A stretch of DNA of 64,000 nucleotides from an uncultured Bacteroidia bacterium. Lineage in GTDB: Bacteria; Bacteroidota; Bacteroidia; Bacteroidales; UBA932. The notes under the pieces are model-generated. The model searched no databases, was not told the origin of the DNA, and was given only the letters and a program-made list of their open reading frames with translations. This document shows, in pieces, positions 50,857-61,200 of the stretch; the stretch's first letter is position 1; each line of letters starts with the position of its first letter. The stretch is taken from positions 62,001 to 126,000 of the forward strand of contig CACZZF010000003.1 of the NCBI GenBank assembly GCA_902785575.1. The letters are read 5' to 3'. The translations under genes were made by a program, and so were the position numbers.

Positions 50857-52299
50857 TCAATACTTGACATCAGAACGAGTTATCACATTAGAGTTTGACA
50901 AAGCCGCGCTCCACCACGAAGTGTCAGGCATATTCGATCCATACCATGGCATGAACCATGACCACTTCGCTCCAGCGGACCAGACCGACGGGATTGTGGC
51001 AAAAGCCTTTGGAGGTTTGGCCCCGGAATCTGTCCCACACTCGCCCAAGGTCACCATCTTGGTCGGATAGGTTGCCTGGATCTCCTTGAATTCCGTGGCA
51101 TTAGCGGAAGCAGTGCTGCCATAAAGGTCCCGTGCGACTATATCCACGTAGGCATCGCCTGGATACCATGCCTTGTCCTGGTTATATTTGGAGGAGTCAC
51201 CGTTGTAGTTCTGTGTGGTCCAGACCCAAATAAGGTTGCGGATACCCTTAGACGCGAAATAGTCGAACATCGCTACCCAAAGCTTCTTATAAACATCAGC
51301 GCCATCATAGCCCCACCAGAACCAAGATTTGGTCCAAGAGGCTTGCTGCTTGTATGTGGAGTTACCGGCAGCTTCGTGGAACGGGCGCCAAATGGCCGCT
51401 ATCCCCTTTTCCTGCAATCCTAAGATCACAGCCGCCACCTTGTCCATCTGGTCATAAAACCACTTGTTCTCCCAGCTGTCTTTCGTGAATACGTTCTGGG
51501 CCTTGAATGTGGTCTCACTTGGAGTACAAGTGACTCCACTGCCATCAGAACCTGGAGAGACGGAAGCGCTCTTGGGCACGTTGAAATGCCACATCAGCGA
51601 GACGATTCCTCCCGCCTCCGCCCACTCGGTGACGGGCTTCAGATCAAAATAATTAATCCAGTTATTCTCAGGAACATAGATATGGATGAAGTCGTAGCAG
51701 TTCATTGCCGGGTACTTTCCTGTGGCAGAATTGACTTTGTCCGCCTCCCGATGGTTCCAGTTTACATCGGCCATGATCGAAGAGATAATCTTCTTTCCAT
51801 ATTGGCTGAGAAGGTACCCGTAAAGCGCTTTGGCCTCATTAGTGGCATTCCCTGTCACCAGAGTCTTGGATATATCAATCTCCTGAGGTTTATCATCTGG
51901 CTTCTCTTCCGGCTCTTCCGGTTCCGCCGGTTTCTGGGCGGCGGCCTGAGAAACAGTGAATGTCTTTGTCAGGTTTCCCGCGGAAATGGTCAGAGACGCT
52001 GTCCTGGGATCATAGGACGTGTTCTCTGCGACTTTCAGGGTGTATGTGATGCTATAATGATTGAAAGTGCCATCCATGACCGTAACCCAAGAGGGAGCTC
52101 CGGTAACAGTCGGCCTGGCAGGGGCAGTCACGGTCAAAGCCAATTCAGAACCCTGAACACCAAAGTTCGCGGATTCCTGGCTCAACGTGAGCGCCGTAGG
52201 GGCCGGATCCTCTTGCGGGGCGATAGGATCATCACCTCCGCAAGAAACCAACATCGCCACGACTGACACCAATAGCAGGCAAGACAGTACTTTCCTCAT
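50857..52299 (-). CDS. BACON-GH26 endo-beta-mannanase lipoprotein
   Basis: The 480-residue precursor has lipobox Cys20 followed by GGDD, a surface-export signal. The BACON domain (about 34-122) resembles that of the GH5 neighbour, including the shared wording APARPT-x-TG. A Glu/Pro-rich linker (122-140) leads to a GH26 barrel with acid/base Glu309 (IWRPFHEAAG) and nucleophile Glu420 (VTLGECGTD). The enzyme is expected to cut beta-1,4-mannan at the cell surface. Its end is 4 bases before the GH5 ATG. Confidence 0.92.
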   Translation of the reverse strand: MRKVLSCLLLVSVVAMLVSCGGDDPIAPQEDPAPTALTLSQESANFGVQGSELALTVTAPARPTVTGAPSWVTVMDGTFNHYSITYTLKVAENTSYDPRTASLTISAGNLTKTFTVSQAAAQKPAEPEEPEEKPDDKPQEIDISKTLVTGNATNEAKALYGYLLSQYGKKIISSIMADVNWNHREADKVNSATGKYPAMNCYDFIHIYVPENNWINYFDLKPVTEWAEAGGIVSLMWHFNVPKSASVSPGSDGSGVTCTPSETTFKAQNVFTKDSWENKWFYDQMDKVAAVILGLQEKGIAAIWRPFHEAAGNSTYKQQASWTKSWFWWGYDGADVYKKLWVAMFDYFASKGIRNLIWVWTTQNYNGDSSKYNQDKAWYPGDAYVDIVARDLYGSTASANATEFKEIQATYPTKMVTLGECGTDSGAKPPKAFATIPSVWSAGAKWSWFMPWYGSNMPDTSWWSAALSNSNVITRSDVKY

Positions 52300-52355
52300 T
52301 TTCTTTTATTTAATTGGATCCCGGAGGGAGGGTCAGCCCCCTCCGGAATAAAATG

Positions 52356-55094
52356 TTATTTGAGAATGACAGCCGTCAGGGTATATCCCTGCCCGGTGAT
52401 CACAAGACCACCATTGGCGATCATCTCATCAAGGATAGCTTGGGTTAGCTCAATCTCGAGTTTGTTCTCCTCATAAAGCTTATAAGGGTCTTCTGTGCCA
52501 GGATGAGCTGCCCATGAACCGTTAGAGAAACGGATCTGAACCTCGTCAGCCGTAGGTGTGAACTCCAATACGATGGTAGTTCCGGCTTCAACTGTGCTCC
52601 AGTCATAGCCACCCCAGGAGAGAGCTGTCATAGCCTTATGGTCGTCACCAAGGCCGCCGGACCAGTCAACCTCGAAAGAACCTTCCCAAATAGGGGTGCC
52701 AACAGGAGCCATCTCTCCAGTAGTGACAAGGTAAACTCCAGTAAGGGTATAGCCCTGGCCGGTGATAACGAGACCGCCGGTAGCGACCATATTGTCCAGA
52801 ATCTCCTTTGTCAACTCTATCTCGAGTTTGCTCTCTCCATAGAGCTTGTAAGGATCCGGGGTGCCCGGATGAGCGGCCCAGGAGCCATTGGAGAAACGGA
52901 TCTGAACCTCATCAGCCGTAGGAGTGAACTCAAGGACGATCTTCGTTCCAGCCTCAACGGTGCTCCAATCGTAGCCACCCCATGAGAGAGCGGTCATGGC
53001 CTTGTTGTCTTCTCCTGCTCCACCACTCCAATCAACGACCTGGGAGCCCTCCCAGATGGCGGTCTTCTCCTCGACAGCGCCAAACTGGATGAGTGAGATA
53101 CGGGTGATCTCAATATTACCGTCACCATTGATGATGAAGGCATTGCCCCAAGTGTCAATCTTGGTCAGCTGGGCCAGGATCTCGGGCGTAACCGCAAAGG
53201 AGAACATCTGGCTTCCGCTAGGATAGAAATCACTCTTGATCTCATTACCACCATCAAGCTCGGGGACAGAGAGGTTGGACCAGTGTCCATCCACAAGCTG
53301 GATGTCCCACCAGTTACCTTCAGGAGCGTTGAAGTATACACGTACGACATCACTCTCCTTGATTCCGGCATTGATGAAAGCGTCCTGCTCAGCAAAGCCC
53401 TTTCCACTCCAACCAGTCACGATTTCACTGCCTTCCCAGATAGTCTTCTCGGTGAAAGGAGCGGTGATCTCGAACGGGACAGGCCATGTCATCTCAGTGC
53501 CGTCAACCAGAACCATTGCCAGACGATAAACGCCAGGGCCTATTCCTTCAGGTATGTCGAATGACATATTATCGTCACCGCGGACAGCATAGGAAACAAC
53601 CTTCTTGCCCTTGATGAACATCTGCTCCACATTCAGGAGATTCTTTCCGGTTATGGCTATCTTCTTTCCGAGAGCGAATGAAGGCTGGGCGAAAGTCACT
53701 GAAACCGCCTCGTCGTAGGTGACGGTAATGGCTTCGGTAGCGGTGTTGTCTCCATTGGCGGCGGTAAGGGTGAGAGGACCCGTGTAAGCGTCTTTCGGGA
53801 CAGCCACCTTTACGGAATCAGCGGTCAGGATATCGAACTTACAGTCAATGAATCCGTGTTCCTTATCACCAATCGTGACACCAGTGACAAGATCGAGATC
53901 GGTACCGGTGACGACGATATTGGTCTGGCCGGCCACAGCCTCATTCTTGTCAACAGCGGTGGCCACAGGCTTGACAACAGCGATCTCGGAGCTGTAGGCC
54001 TGCTTCCCGGAAGCGAGAGTAACGGTGAGACCGCCATCCTTGGCACCAGCAGGGACAGTGGCGACGATGTTTTCACCATCGAGATACCACTGGGCCTCGG
54101 CACCAGTGAACTCAACCTTCGTGACAAGGTCAAGATCGGAACCGGTGATCGACACGTCTGAGCCAGCCTTGTAGCGTCCGTCCTCAGCGAGCGACGCGAC
54201 CTCAAGGTCGGTCACATTCAGAGAGATGATCGCTCCGGCCTGGAACTCCTTACCCGCGAATGAGGTGAGGACTATCTGGCCGTCGCCAGCGGAAGGCGGA
54301 AGATTGAAACTGATTGAATTACCATCCTCGGCGAGCTTGAATTCAACATCAGCGGCGCCTGTCAGGTTGATTTTCTCAATCATCTCCAGATGGGATCCGG
54401 AGACGGTGATGACATCACCGCTCTTGTATGTGGTGGTGTCAGCAACAGCGACGGTAGGATCTCCGACCACAAGCTCGGTACCAGAATAGATCTGGTTCGG
54501 AATAGTGTTCTGATCCTCAATCTCGTTGACATCACCTATAATGACATAACCGGAAACCGCGTTAGCGGGAACCTTGAAGGAAAGCTCACTGCCAGACTGG
54601 CTGTTGAACTCAGTGACATAGACACCACCTCCGAGGATAACTTCCCTGACATTGTTCAGATATTCACCCTTGATGGTGACAACGTCTCCGGACAAGACTG
54701 TCGCCGGAGCGAAAGAGCTGAAAACGATCGGCTCGGTGTACTCCAGGTCAAATCTGGTGGAAGCGGTGAGGCCATCGCTTGTGACAACAGTGACAGGGCC
54801 TACAGCGGCATCCATAGGGACAGTGAGACGGATCTCACTACGCTCGCCGGCAGCGACCTTCTCTATGGAAGTGACTGTCGCTCCGCCCGCGAAGCGGACC
54901 TCCGTCACTTTGTCGAGATTGGCACCGATGACGCGAAGCTGGGCGCCCCTCATCACGGGGTTCGGAGCGATCGCGGCAAGGGCGAGCTTACCGGCATACT
55001 GGTCAGTGTCCAGTTCTTCCTGCTGGCAAGCGGTCAAGCCTGACATCGCGACAATAAGAGTCGCGAGAATGGAATATTTAAATATATTCTTCAT
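52356..55094 (-). CDS. IPT/TIG multi-domain surface glycan-binding protein with repeated C-terminal modules
   Basis: The 912-residue lipoprotein (lipobox Cys23, then QQEELD) sits in the SusE/SGBP position. Residues from about 40 to 560 form a chain of six or so IPT/TIG Ig-like domains, with recurring phrases such as GxxLDxVTxVxF. The C-terminus has three carbohydrate-binding-like modules that each begin with an xIWEGS-x-xxxWSG motif. The last two are close copies sharing ALSWGGYDWSTVEAG and VQIRFSNGSWAAHPGT. Together they should hold mannan at the cell surface and extend it away from the membrane. The binding target is inferred from the locus. A 56-bp gap precedes the GH26 gene. Confidence 0.85.
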   Translation of the reverse strand: MKNIFKYSILATLIVAMSGLTACQQEELDTDQYAGKLALAAIAPNPVMRGAQLRVIGANLDKVTEVRFAGGATVTSIEKVAAGERSEIRLTVPMDAAVGPVTVVTSDGLTASTRFDLEYTEPIVFSSFAPATVLSGDVVTIKGEYLNNVREVILGGGVYVTEFNSQSGSELSFKVPANAVSGYVIIGDVNEIEDQNTIPNQIYSGTELVVGDPTVAVADTTTYKSGDVITVSGSHLEMIEKINLTGAADVEFKLAEDGNSISFNLPPSAGDGQIVLTSFAGKEFQAGAIISLNVTDLEVASLAEDGRYKAGSDVSITGSDLDLVTKVEFTGAEAQWYLDGENIVATVPAGAKDGGLTVTLASGKQAYSSEIAVVKPVATAVDKNEAVAGQTNIVVTGTDLDLVTGVTIGDKEHGFIDCKFDILTADSVKVAVPKDAYTGPLTLTAANGDNTATEAITVTYDEAVSVTFAQPSFALGKKIAITGKNLLNVEQMFIKGKKVVSYAVRGDDNMSFDIPEGIGPGVYRLAMVLVDGTEMTWPVPFEITAPFTEKTIWEGSEIVTGWSGKGFAEQDAFINAGIKESDVVRVYFNAPEGNWWDIQLVDGHWSNLSVPELDGGNEIKSDFYPSGSQMFSFAVTPEILAQLTKIDTWGNAFIINGDGNIEITRISLIQFGAVEEKTAIWEGSQVVDWSGGAGEDNKAMTALSWGGYDWSTVEAGTKIVLEFTPTADEVQIRFSNGSWAAHPGTPDPYKLYGESKLEIELTKEILDNMVATGGLVITGQGYTLTGVYLVTTGEMAPVGTPIWEGSFEVDWSGGLGDDHKAMTALSWGGYDWSTVEAGTTIVLEFTPTADEVQIRFSNGSWAAHPGTEDPYKLYEENKLEIELTQAILDEMIANGGLVITGQGYTLTAVILK
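52360..53055 (-). repeat. tandem duplication of a 110-residue binding module
   Basis: Two adjacent units, about 52360-52710 and 52711-53055, encode modules that agree over most of their length. The DNA differs mainly at third codon positions, so the copies have been kept under selection and are not a very recent slip. A third, more divergent unit lies upstream (about 53056-53450). Confidence 0.8.
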
Positions 55095-55109
55095 ATTCAG
55101 TTCCTCCTA

Positions 55110-56414
55110 TTATTTGTAAGGGACAGCGCGGATGTTGTCGATCTTGATGACCGGCTGGCACTCAGTTCCAGTCACGCCGCCACTCCACACGAAGATGGTG
55201 AGGGAAGAGAAGGAAGCGGGAGTAATCTCCGCTGTGTTAGCGGTTCCGTCAGACTTATAAGCGAAATCAGTGTAAGGGATGGTGACAGTCACCCACTTGT
55301 CGCCAGTATCGAACGAACCGCTTGACTTCCAAGGAATATACAGCGCGCGGGGAGCCTGAGGCACACCGTCGCCGCTTATGAACTTGTTGTTAGCTCCGGC
55401 GGTGACATTGCCATCTTTGTCAACCGCGCCTTCGGCACCACCAGTGACGACATCAACGCCTCCGATGATGATCTGCATCGCTCCAGCCTTCCAGGCATTG
55501 GCACTGGGGATATAAAGCTCGAACTTTAGAGCCATATTCTTCCAGTTGGTGAAATCGACAAAGTCGGTAAGGCGGGGGCTGTCAGCATAAGAGACAGGAT
55601 CGTCCCAATCACCGGGCCAGTACTCGAAGGAGAAGTTGCCATCTTTCCAGCCACCCTCAGCGTCCAGGGTGACATCAACGCCACCAAGACGGAGGAAGTT
55701 GCCGGAGAGGGCTGTCTCATCGGTCTCAACGACCTGAGCGTGCCAACCATGGTTGGTCGGGTGAGGATCGTTATCGAAATTGAACAGCATTCCTCTGGAA
55801 TCCTTGTACATGAACACTGACTGGGCGGTTCCGGAAGAGGTGGTAACCTTGATCTTTCCGGGCTGGGCGCCTTCAGGAACGACCACGGTGACGGACGAGC
55901 CGTCTCCAGCGGTGGCGGTAACGGGATCCACACCGGGGAACTCAACCTCGACAGGAGCGAAGAGGTAAGATCCGTTGATCGTGACAGTCTCTCCGGGCTG
56001 CGCCCACTCAAGTGACATTGTGGAGATCTTCGGAGCGGGAGGCAGGACCTTGAAATCATAGGTCACTTGCTGGCCATCCTTGGTGATCAGATAGATCTTG
56101 TCGGTCTGATCGACCGGCATTGTCTTGGGAACAGCGACAACGAGAGTCTTAGCCGTAATGAAACTGGTGTTCAGTATGGCGGGCTGGTCGTTGAAATAGA
56201 CGTCGTGGATGCTGGTGAGGTTATCACCGACGATGCACACGATCTCCTCCATATTGGCCTGGGTGATGACAACATCCTTGTTGGCATAGCGGATAAAATC
56301 CACTGTGGGGACTCCCGATGTCTGGACAAAACGGTCCGGATAATCAACGGAGTCGCAGGCAGCCAGAAGGACCGCACCCAGGAGAAGGCTTGTGTATATT
56401 GTCTTAACTTTCAT
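55110..56414 (-). CDS. IPT/TIG surface glycan-binding lipoprotein
   Basis: The 434-residue precursor has lipobox Cys20 followed by an Asp-containing stretch. Two IPT/TIG domains (about 35-125 and 128-205) precede a C-terminal glycan-binding domain (about 208-434) rich in Trp and Asp, with FEYWPGDWDDP and NWKNMALKFELYIP. It follows SusD by 11 bp and so is the first SGBP of the locus. It probably works with SusCD as a surface capture protein for mannan chains. No catalytic motif is visible. Confidence 0.85.
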   Translation of the reverse strand: MKVKTIYTSLLLGAVLLAACDSVDYPDRFVQTSGVPTVDFIRYANKDVVITQANMEEIVCIVGDNLTSIHDVYFNDQPAILNTSFITAKTLVVAVPKTMPVDQTDKIYLITKDGQQVTYDFKVLPPAPKISTMSLEWAQPGETVTINGSYLFAPVEVEFPGVDPVTATAGDGSSVTVVVPEGAQPGKIKVTTSSGTAQSVFMYKDSRGMLFNFDNDPHPTNHGWHAQVVETDETALSGNFLRLGGVDVTLDAEGGWKDGNFSFEYWPGDWDDPVSYADSPRLTDFVDFTNWKNMALKFELYIPSANAWKAGAMQIIIGGVDVVTGGAEGAVDKDGNVTAGANNKFISGDGVPQAPRALYIPWKSSGSFDTGDKWVTVTIPYTDFAYKSDGTANTAEITPASFSSLTIFVWSGGVTGTECQPVIKIDNIRAVPYK

Positions 56415-56425
56415 CTTTTCTCGAA

Positions 56426-58204
56426 TTAAAAGTCATAAGAATAAGTCTCGCGGACATCGACATGGACCGATTCGGCAGTTGAGCCAACGTTCGGATTCAT
56501 AACCACATCTTCAGTCGGGAACGGCATGTAGAACATCGAAGGCTTGACATCCGTCAGCTCCTGGTCAGCGTTGTAAGTGACGCCGGAGGTATCCCAGGCG
56601 CGGGCGCCAGGACCGACATAGTTCTCCTGGGCGTCGGTGACAAACTGCTTGTAAAGACCGTCGAGGCCATTATAGCCAGAGCGTTTCTGGGCAAGGAGGT
56701 CAGCGATACAAGCGTTGGCATCATAGTATGAGCGACGTACATAATCGTACCAGCGGTCTCCCTCGAGAGCGAGCTCAAGGCGGCGCTCTTTCCAGATATC
56801 ATCATAAGTGACACTGGTCAAAGGCTTCGCGTGAGCCCTCTCACGGATCTTGTTGACATACTCCAGAGCCGTGGCGGAGTCACCAGTAAGAAGAGCGGCT
56901 TCGGCATAGACAAGATAGATGTCACCCAAGCGAAGTATGTGAGTGGGAAGCTGGTTGTACATACCGAATGAAGGATAGCCGAAAGCGGCCACATGGTCAG
57001 CCACGTCACCATAGATATGCTTGGCATAATTGGCTCCGGTCTGGCAACCGAAAGTCTTGTTGGAAGCATTGGTGTCGAAACCTCCCGGGCAATAGCTGGG
57101 ATCATAGAAGAAACGGTAAAAATCAAAGCCGCCCTTATCTGTCCAGAAATAGTCATAGAAGTCACCGAACATCATCATAGTGGCTTGACGACGGTCATCC
57201 ACATCTTTCCTTTCCTCGGGATTCTCGATAGCGGAAACTCCGAAAGCGGACTGAAGATCGACAGTGGGGCCTTTCCAGTCACCCCAGAGATTGCCGTTCT
57301 CGTCGAATCCGACATTACCCACATCGCACTGGATGGAGTTCTGGGATGTCCAGTTCTCCTCCTTGCACTGCCAATGCCAAGTGAAGAGGCACTCGCCAGT
57401 CTGCTGGAACTTGTCCGGAGTCATCCTGAAAATGTCAGAATACTTAGGAGTAAGGCTACGACCCGAGTTCTTGATCACATCCTCAGCATACCTCTTGGCG
57501 GCAACCAGGTCATTCTGGTCAAGAGATCCGTTGACACCGGCCTTAGTCAGATAAACCTTGGAAAGAAGAGCCTCGGCGGCATAGTAGTCGATCCTGTTAA
57601 GCTTGCCGATGTAAGCGTTCTTGGGAAGGAGCTCGAGGGCTTTCTCAAGAGTCAGGACGATATATTCGTAAACGTCCGCCTTCTGGACCTTGCTGACCTC
57701 GTTGTAGGTGGCTTCCTTGATAACCTCGGTGTTGTCGTGGATAATAGGAACGTCACCGAAGGTGCGGACCAAAAGGAAATAAGCCATGGCCTTCCATGCG
57801 AGCGCCTCGCCTATGCAACGGTTCTTCGTGGCCTGGGAAGCGTTTCCATCAGCCTCGAGGATATTCTTGATAACAGTGTTGCACTGCGCGTTGACAGCCC
57901 AAAGTGAGTAGGACATATTCTTAAGATCCTGGTCGGTACCGTTGACTGTAAGGGTAGTATAGGCGTTTTGCCCCTGATACACGTTACCGCACATTGTCTC
58001 GGATCCGTAAATATAGAAACGGATGATGTCGTACCAAGGAGAGTTATAGAGGTAATTGATACCCTGCTCCACCTGCGCGTCATTCTTATAGAAATCGCCG
58101 GTTGTGAAGCTATCCTCGGAAGGACGGTCCAGGAACTTCTCGCATGAGGAGGCGCCAAAGGCGATGACAATCGCCACGATAATATATTTCAATGCGTTTT
58201 TCAT
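56426..58204 (-). CDS. SusD-like glycan-binding lipoprotein
   Basis: The 592-residue precursor starts at ATG 58204, preceded by GGAGGACAAGAAA, although an ATG five codons upstream (58219) is also open. The lipobox gives Cys21 (GASSCEKFLDRP). The RagB/SusD fold is shown by its TPR-like helices (AKRYAEDVI, GEALAWKAMAYFLLVRTFGDVP) and the C-terminal RRLELALEGDRWYDYVR and FPTEDVVMNP. It forms the lid over the SusC channel. It begins 16 bp after SusC. Confidence 0.95.
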   Translation of the reverse strand: MKNALKYIIVAIVIAFGASSCEKFLDRPSEDSFTTGDFYKNDAQVEQGINYLYNSPWYDIIRFYIYGSETMCGNVYQGQNAYTTLTVNGTDQDLKNMSYSLWAVNAQCNTVIKNILEADGNASQATKNRCIGEALAWKAMAYFLLVRTFGDVPIIHDNTEVIKEATYNEVSKVQKADVYEYIVLTLEKALELLPKNAYIGKLNRIDYYAAEALLSKVYLTKAGVNGSLDQNDLVAAKRYAEDVIKNSGRSLTPKYSDIFRMTPDKFQQTGECLFTWHWQCKEENWTSQNSIQCDVGNVGFDENGNLWGDWKGPTVDLQSAFGVSAIENPEERKDVDDRRQATMMMFGDFYDYFWTDKGGFDFYRFFYDPSYCPGGFDTNASNKTFGCQTGANYAKHIYGDVADHVAAFGYPSFGMYNQLPTHILRLGDIYLVYAEAALLTGDSATALEYVNKIRERAHAKPLTSVTYDDIWKERRLELALEGDRWYDYVRRSYYDANACIADLLAQKRSGYNGLDGLYKQFVTDAQENYVGPGARAWDTSGVTYNADQELTDVKPSMFYMPFPTEDVVMNPNVGSTAESVHVDVRETYSYDF

Positions 58205-58220
58205 TTTCTTGTCCTCCATT

Positions 58221-61200
58221 CTAGAAAGTGAGATTAAGACCGAAAGAACAAGTCATAGGAGAAGGATAACGTCCGTTGTCAACTCCGAAAGTGAGTCCGG
58301 ATGAATCCTGCGTGGAGGCTCCGACCTCAGGGTCGAATCCCATGTACTTGGTGAAAGTGTAAAGGTTCTGAATATTCGTGTAGAGCCTTATGTTGTCGAC
58401 TTTGATCTTGGTGAGAAGCTTCTTAGGGAAGGTATATCCCAAAGTTATGTTCTTGATTCTCAAGTAGCTTCCGTCCTCGATGTAACGGGTGCTGAGACGG
58501 TCATTGTCGTTAGGGTCCTGGATGGACGGACGAGGAGTCATAGTTCCAGAGTTGGAGACCTTGACATTGGTGATATCGTCTTGCCACCATGAACCATCAG
58601 CATAGGTCTTCTGGGGATCTATCTGGACAAGTTTAGCCCTGTCAGCGATAGAAGTGTGCTGGTTGGTCCAAGTGCTGTTCATATGCACGAGACCGTTGTA
58701 GCCCTGCCCCATCATGTTGTAGTTGAGAACCTTGTTACCATAAGATCCATTAATGAATATCGAGAGATCGAAATTCTTGTAACTGAAGGAGTTAGTCCAT
58801 CCATAGGTGAACTTGGGAAGAGGAGAACCAATGTTGGTGCGGTCAAGCTCGTTGATGACACCATCACCATTGACATCCTCAAACTTGAGGTCACCAACCC
58901 ACACGGTGGTATAACGGTTGAATACTCCGTCAGCAGGATATTTCTCAGCCTTAGGAGACCTCTGGATGTCCTCCAGTGACTCATAAACGCCAAGGACCTT
59001 GTAGCCGTAGAAGTTATAGAGGGACTCCCCTATCTCGGTCACTGATACGACATCACTCCACTGGCCATAGCCGACGAGGTTGGCGTTGGCGCTACCGTCG
59101 AGGGCGACAAGTTTGTTGCGGTTGAAGGAAATCTGGAAGTTGCTGTTCCAGGAGAAATCCTTGGTCTGGATCGGATGGGTGTCCAGAGTGATCTCAAGAC
59201 CCTTGTTCTCGATGGTACCGTAGTTTCCCTTAGGGGCGGCGAGAGCGGAGGAGCCGTTACCCTGGGTACCCATATATGAAGGAAGGGTCATCGACATGAG
59301 CATGTCGGATGATATCTTCCTGTAAAGGTCGACGGTAAGGTTGATCCTGCTGTCAAGGAAGCTCAAATCGAAACCGAGGTTTGTCTGGTGCTGCTTCTCC
59401 CAGTGGATACCAGTGTTGGAGATGTTTGCCGGACGCTGGCTGTCACCAAGTCCGGTCGGCATCTTGGACATGCCGGACTCCCAGGCGCCACCACCGATGT
59501 TGGCGTTACCTGTCTGTCCCCAACCGATACGGATCTTACCGCTGTTCAGGCCGATGGAGTTGGTGAAATCCTTCAGGAACTCCTCATTGGTGAACCTCCA
59601 GCTTCCAGCGAAGGAATGGAAAGGAGCCCAACGGTTATCCGGTCCGAAGTTCGAGGAACCGTCATAACGGAAAGTATAAGTGAAGAGGTAGCGATCGTCA
59701 AAATTATAAGTCTCACGGGTGAAGAACGACGCCATGGCCGCGCTTCCGAAACCTGAGTTGACGGTAGGGTTACCTGTAGCAAGTTTGATATTGTGGATAT
59801 CATCTGAAGGAAGACCGGTGTTATTGGCGCCAAGGTAGTTCCATCTGGACTCCCAAGCTTCCTGACCGGCCATAGCCGTGACACTATGCTTACCGAAGGT
59901 GTTGGAGTAGGTCAGATAGTTCTTGATTGACCAATAGGTACTTCCATTACGCTGTGAACCCATGCTGTTGTTACCCCTCTGCCAGCCTCCGAGATTAACC
60001 ATCGGCTTGTAGAAGGTGGACTCGGAATTACTCACATCGAAACCGACCTCGCTTCTGAGCGTGAAGTGCTTGATGGGGGTGAGGTCAGCATAGACATTAC
60101 CTGTCAATTTCTGACGCTTCAGGAGGTTTTCGTCAAGCATTGCGAGGGCGACAGGGTTGGCGGAGGTGTAACCCTCACGGACAGTTGTCGAATAATTCCC
60201 GTCAATATCATAGACAGGAATATCGGGAAGAGTGGAGAGGGAGTAGAAGATCACACCCTCTTGACCGTCGGCCAACTTGATATTATCGTTCGTGACAGCA
60301 TACGTGGCGTTAAGTCCGAGTTTGAACCACTCCTTGAGCTGCGCGTCAAGGTTGGAACGGAAGGAGATACGGTTGAAGCTGGAACCGATAATTGTTCCCT
60401 GCTGATCCATATAAGAACCTGACACATAGTACTGGACCTTCTCGGTACCACCCTGGGCACTGACCTGATGCTGGTGCTGGAGAGCGGTACGGAAGACCTC
60501 ATCCTGCCAATTGGTTCCCTTTCCGAGAATGGAAGGATCAGCGTACCATGAGTTGGCGTCGACAAGTCCGAGATCCACCATATCATTGTAGTACTCAGCG
60601 AATTGACGGAGGTTCATCATATCGATGCGGCTGGTCTGCCTCGAGAGAGCGAACATTCCGTCATAAGAGAATTTCGCGTCTCCGGCCTTACCGTGCTTGG
60701 TCGTGATGAGAACGACACCATTAGCGCCTTGCGCTCCATAGATAGCGGTCGCGGAAGCGTCCTTGAGGATTTCCATCGAGACGATATCGGCAGGGTTGAT
60801 AGTGGCGAGCGGGGAGATCGTGGAGACCTTACCGTTACCAAGTGTTCCCAGACCGAAGTCCCAACCGGAGTTACCGCCACCCTGGACGATCACACCGTCG
60901 ATGACGTAAAGAGGCTCAGCGTTGGCGTTGACAGTAGCCTGTCCACGAACGCGGATAGAAGATGAGGAACCAGGAGCTCCTGAAGTCTGAACCGCGGAAA
61001 CTCCAGCGGCACGTCCCTGCAGGGACTGGTCGAGGTTCGTGATGATCGATCCCTTCAGGTCTTCCTCCCTCATTGAGACGGAGGCTCCGGAAAGGTCGCT
61101 CCTTTTCATTGTACCGTATCCCACGACAACAACCTCATCGAGGAACTCGGCGTCTTCCTTAAGGAGGACATCGATCACCGTACGGTTGCCGACAGGGATC

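Noticed and set aside
50852-50870. Upstream ATG 50870 for the BACON-GH5 gene
   Set aside because: It overlaps the end of the GH26 gene and adds a polar prefix before an otherwise normal lipoprotein signal.
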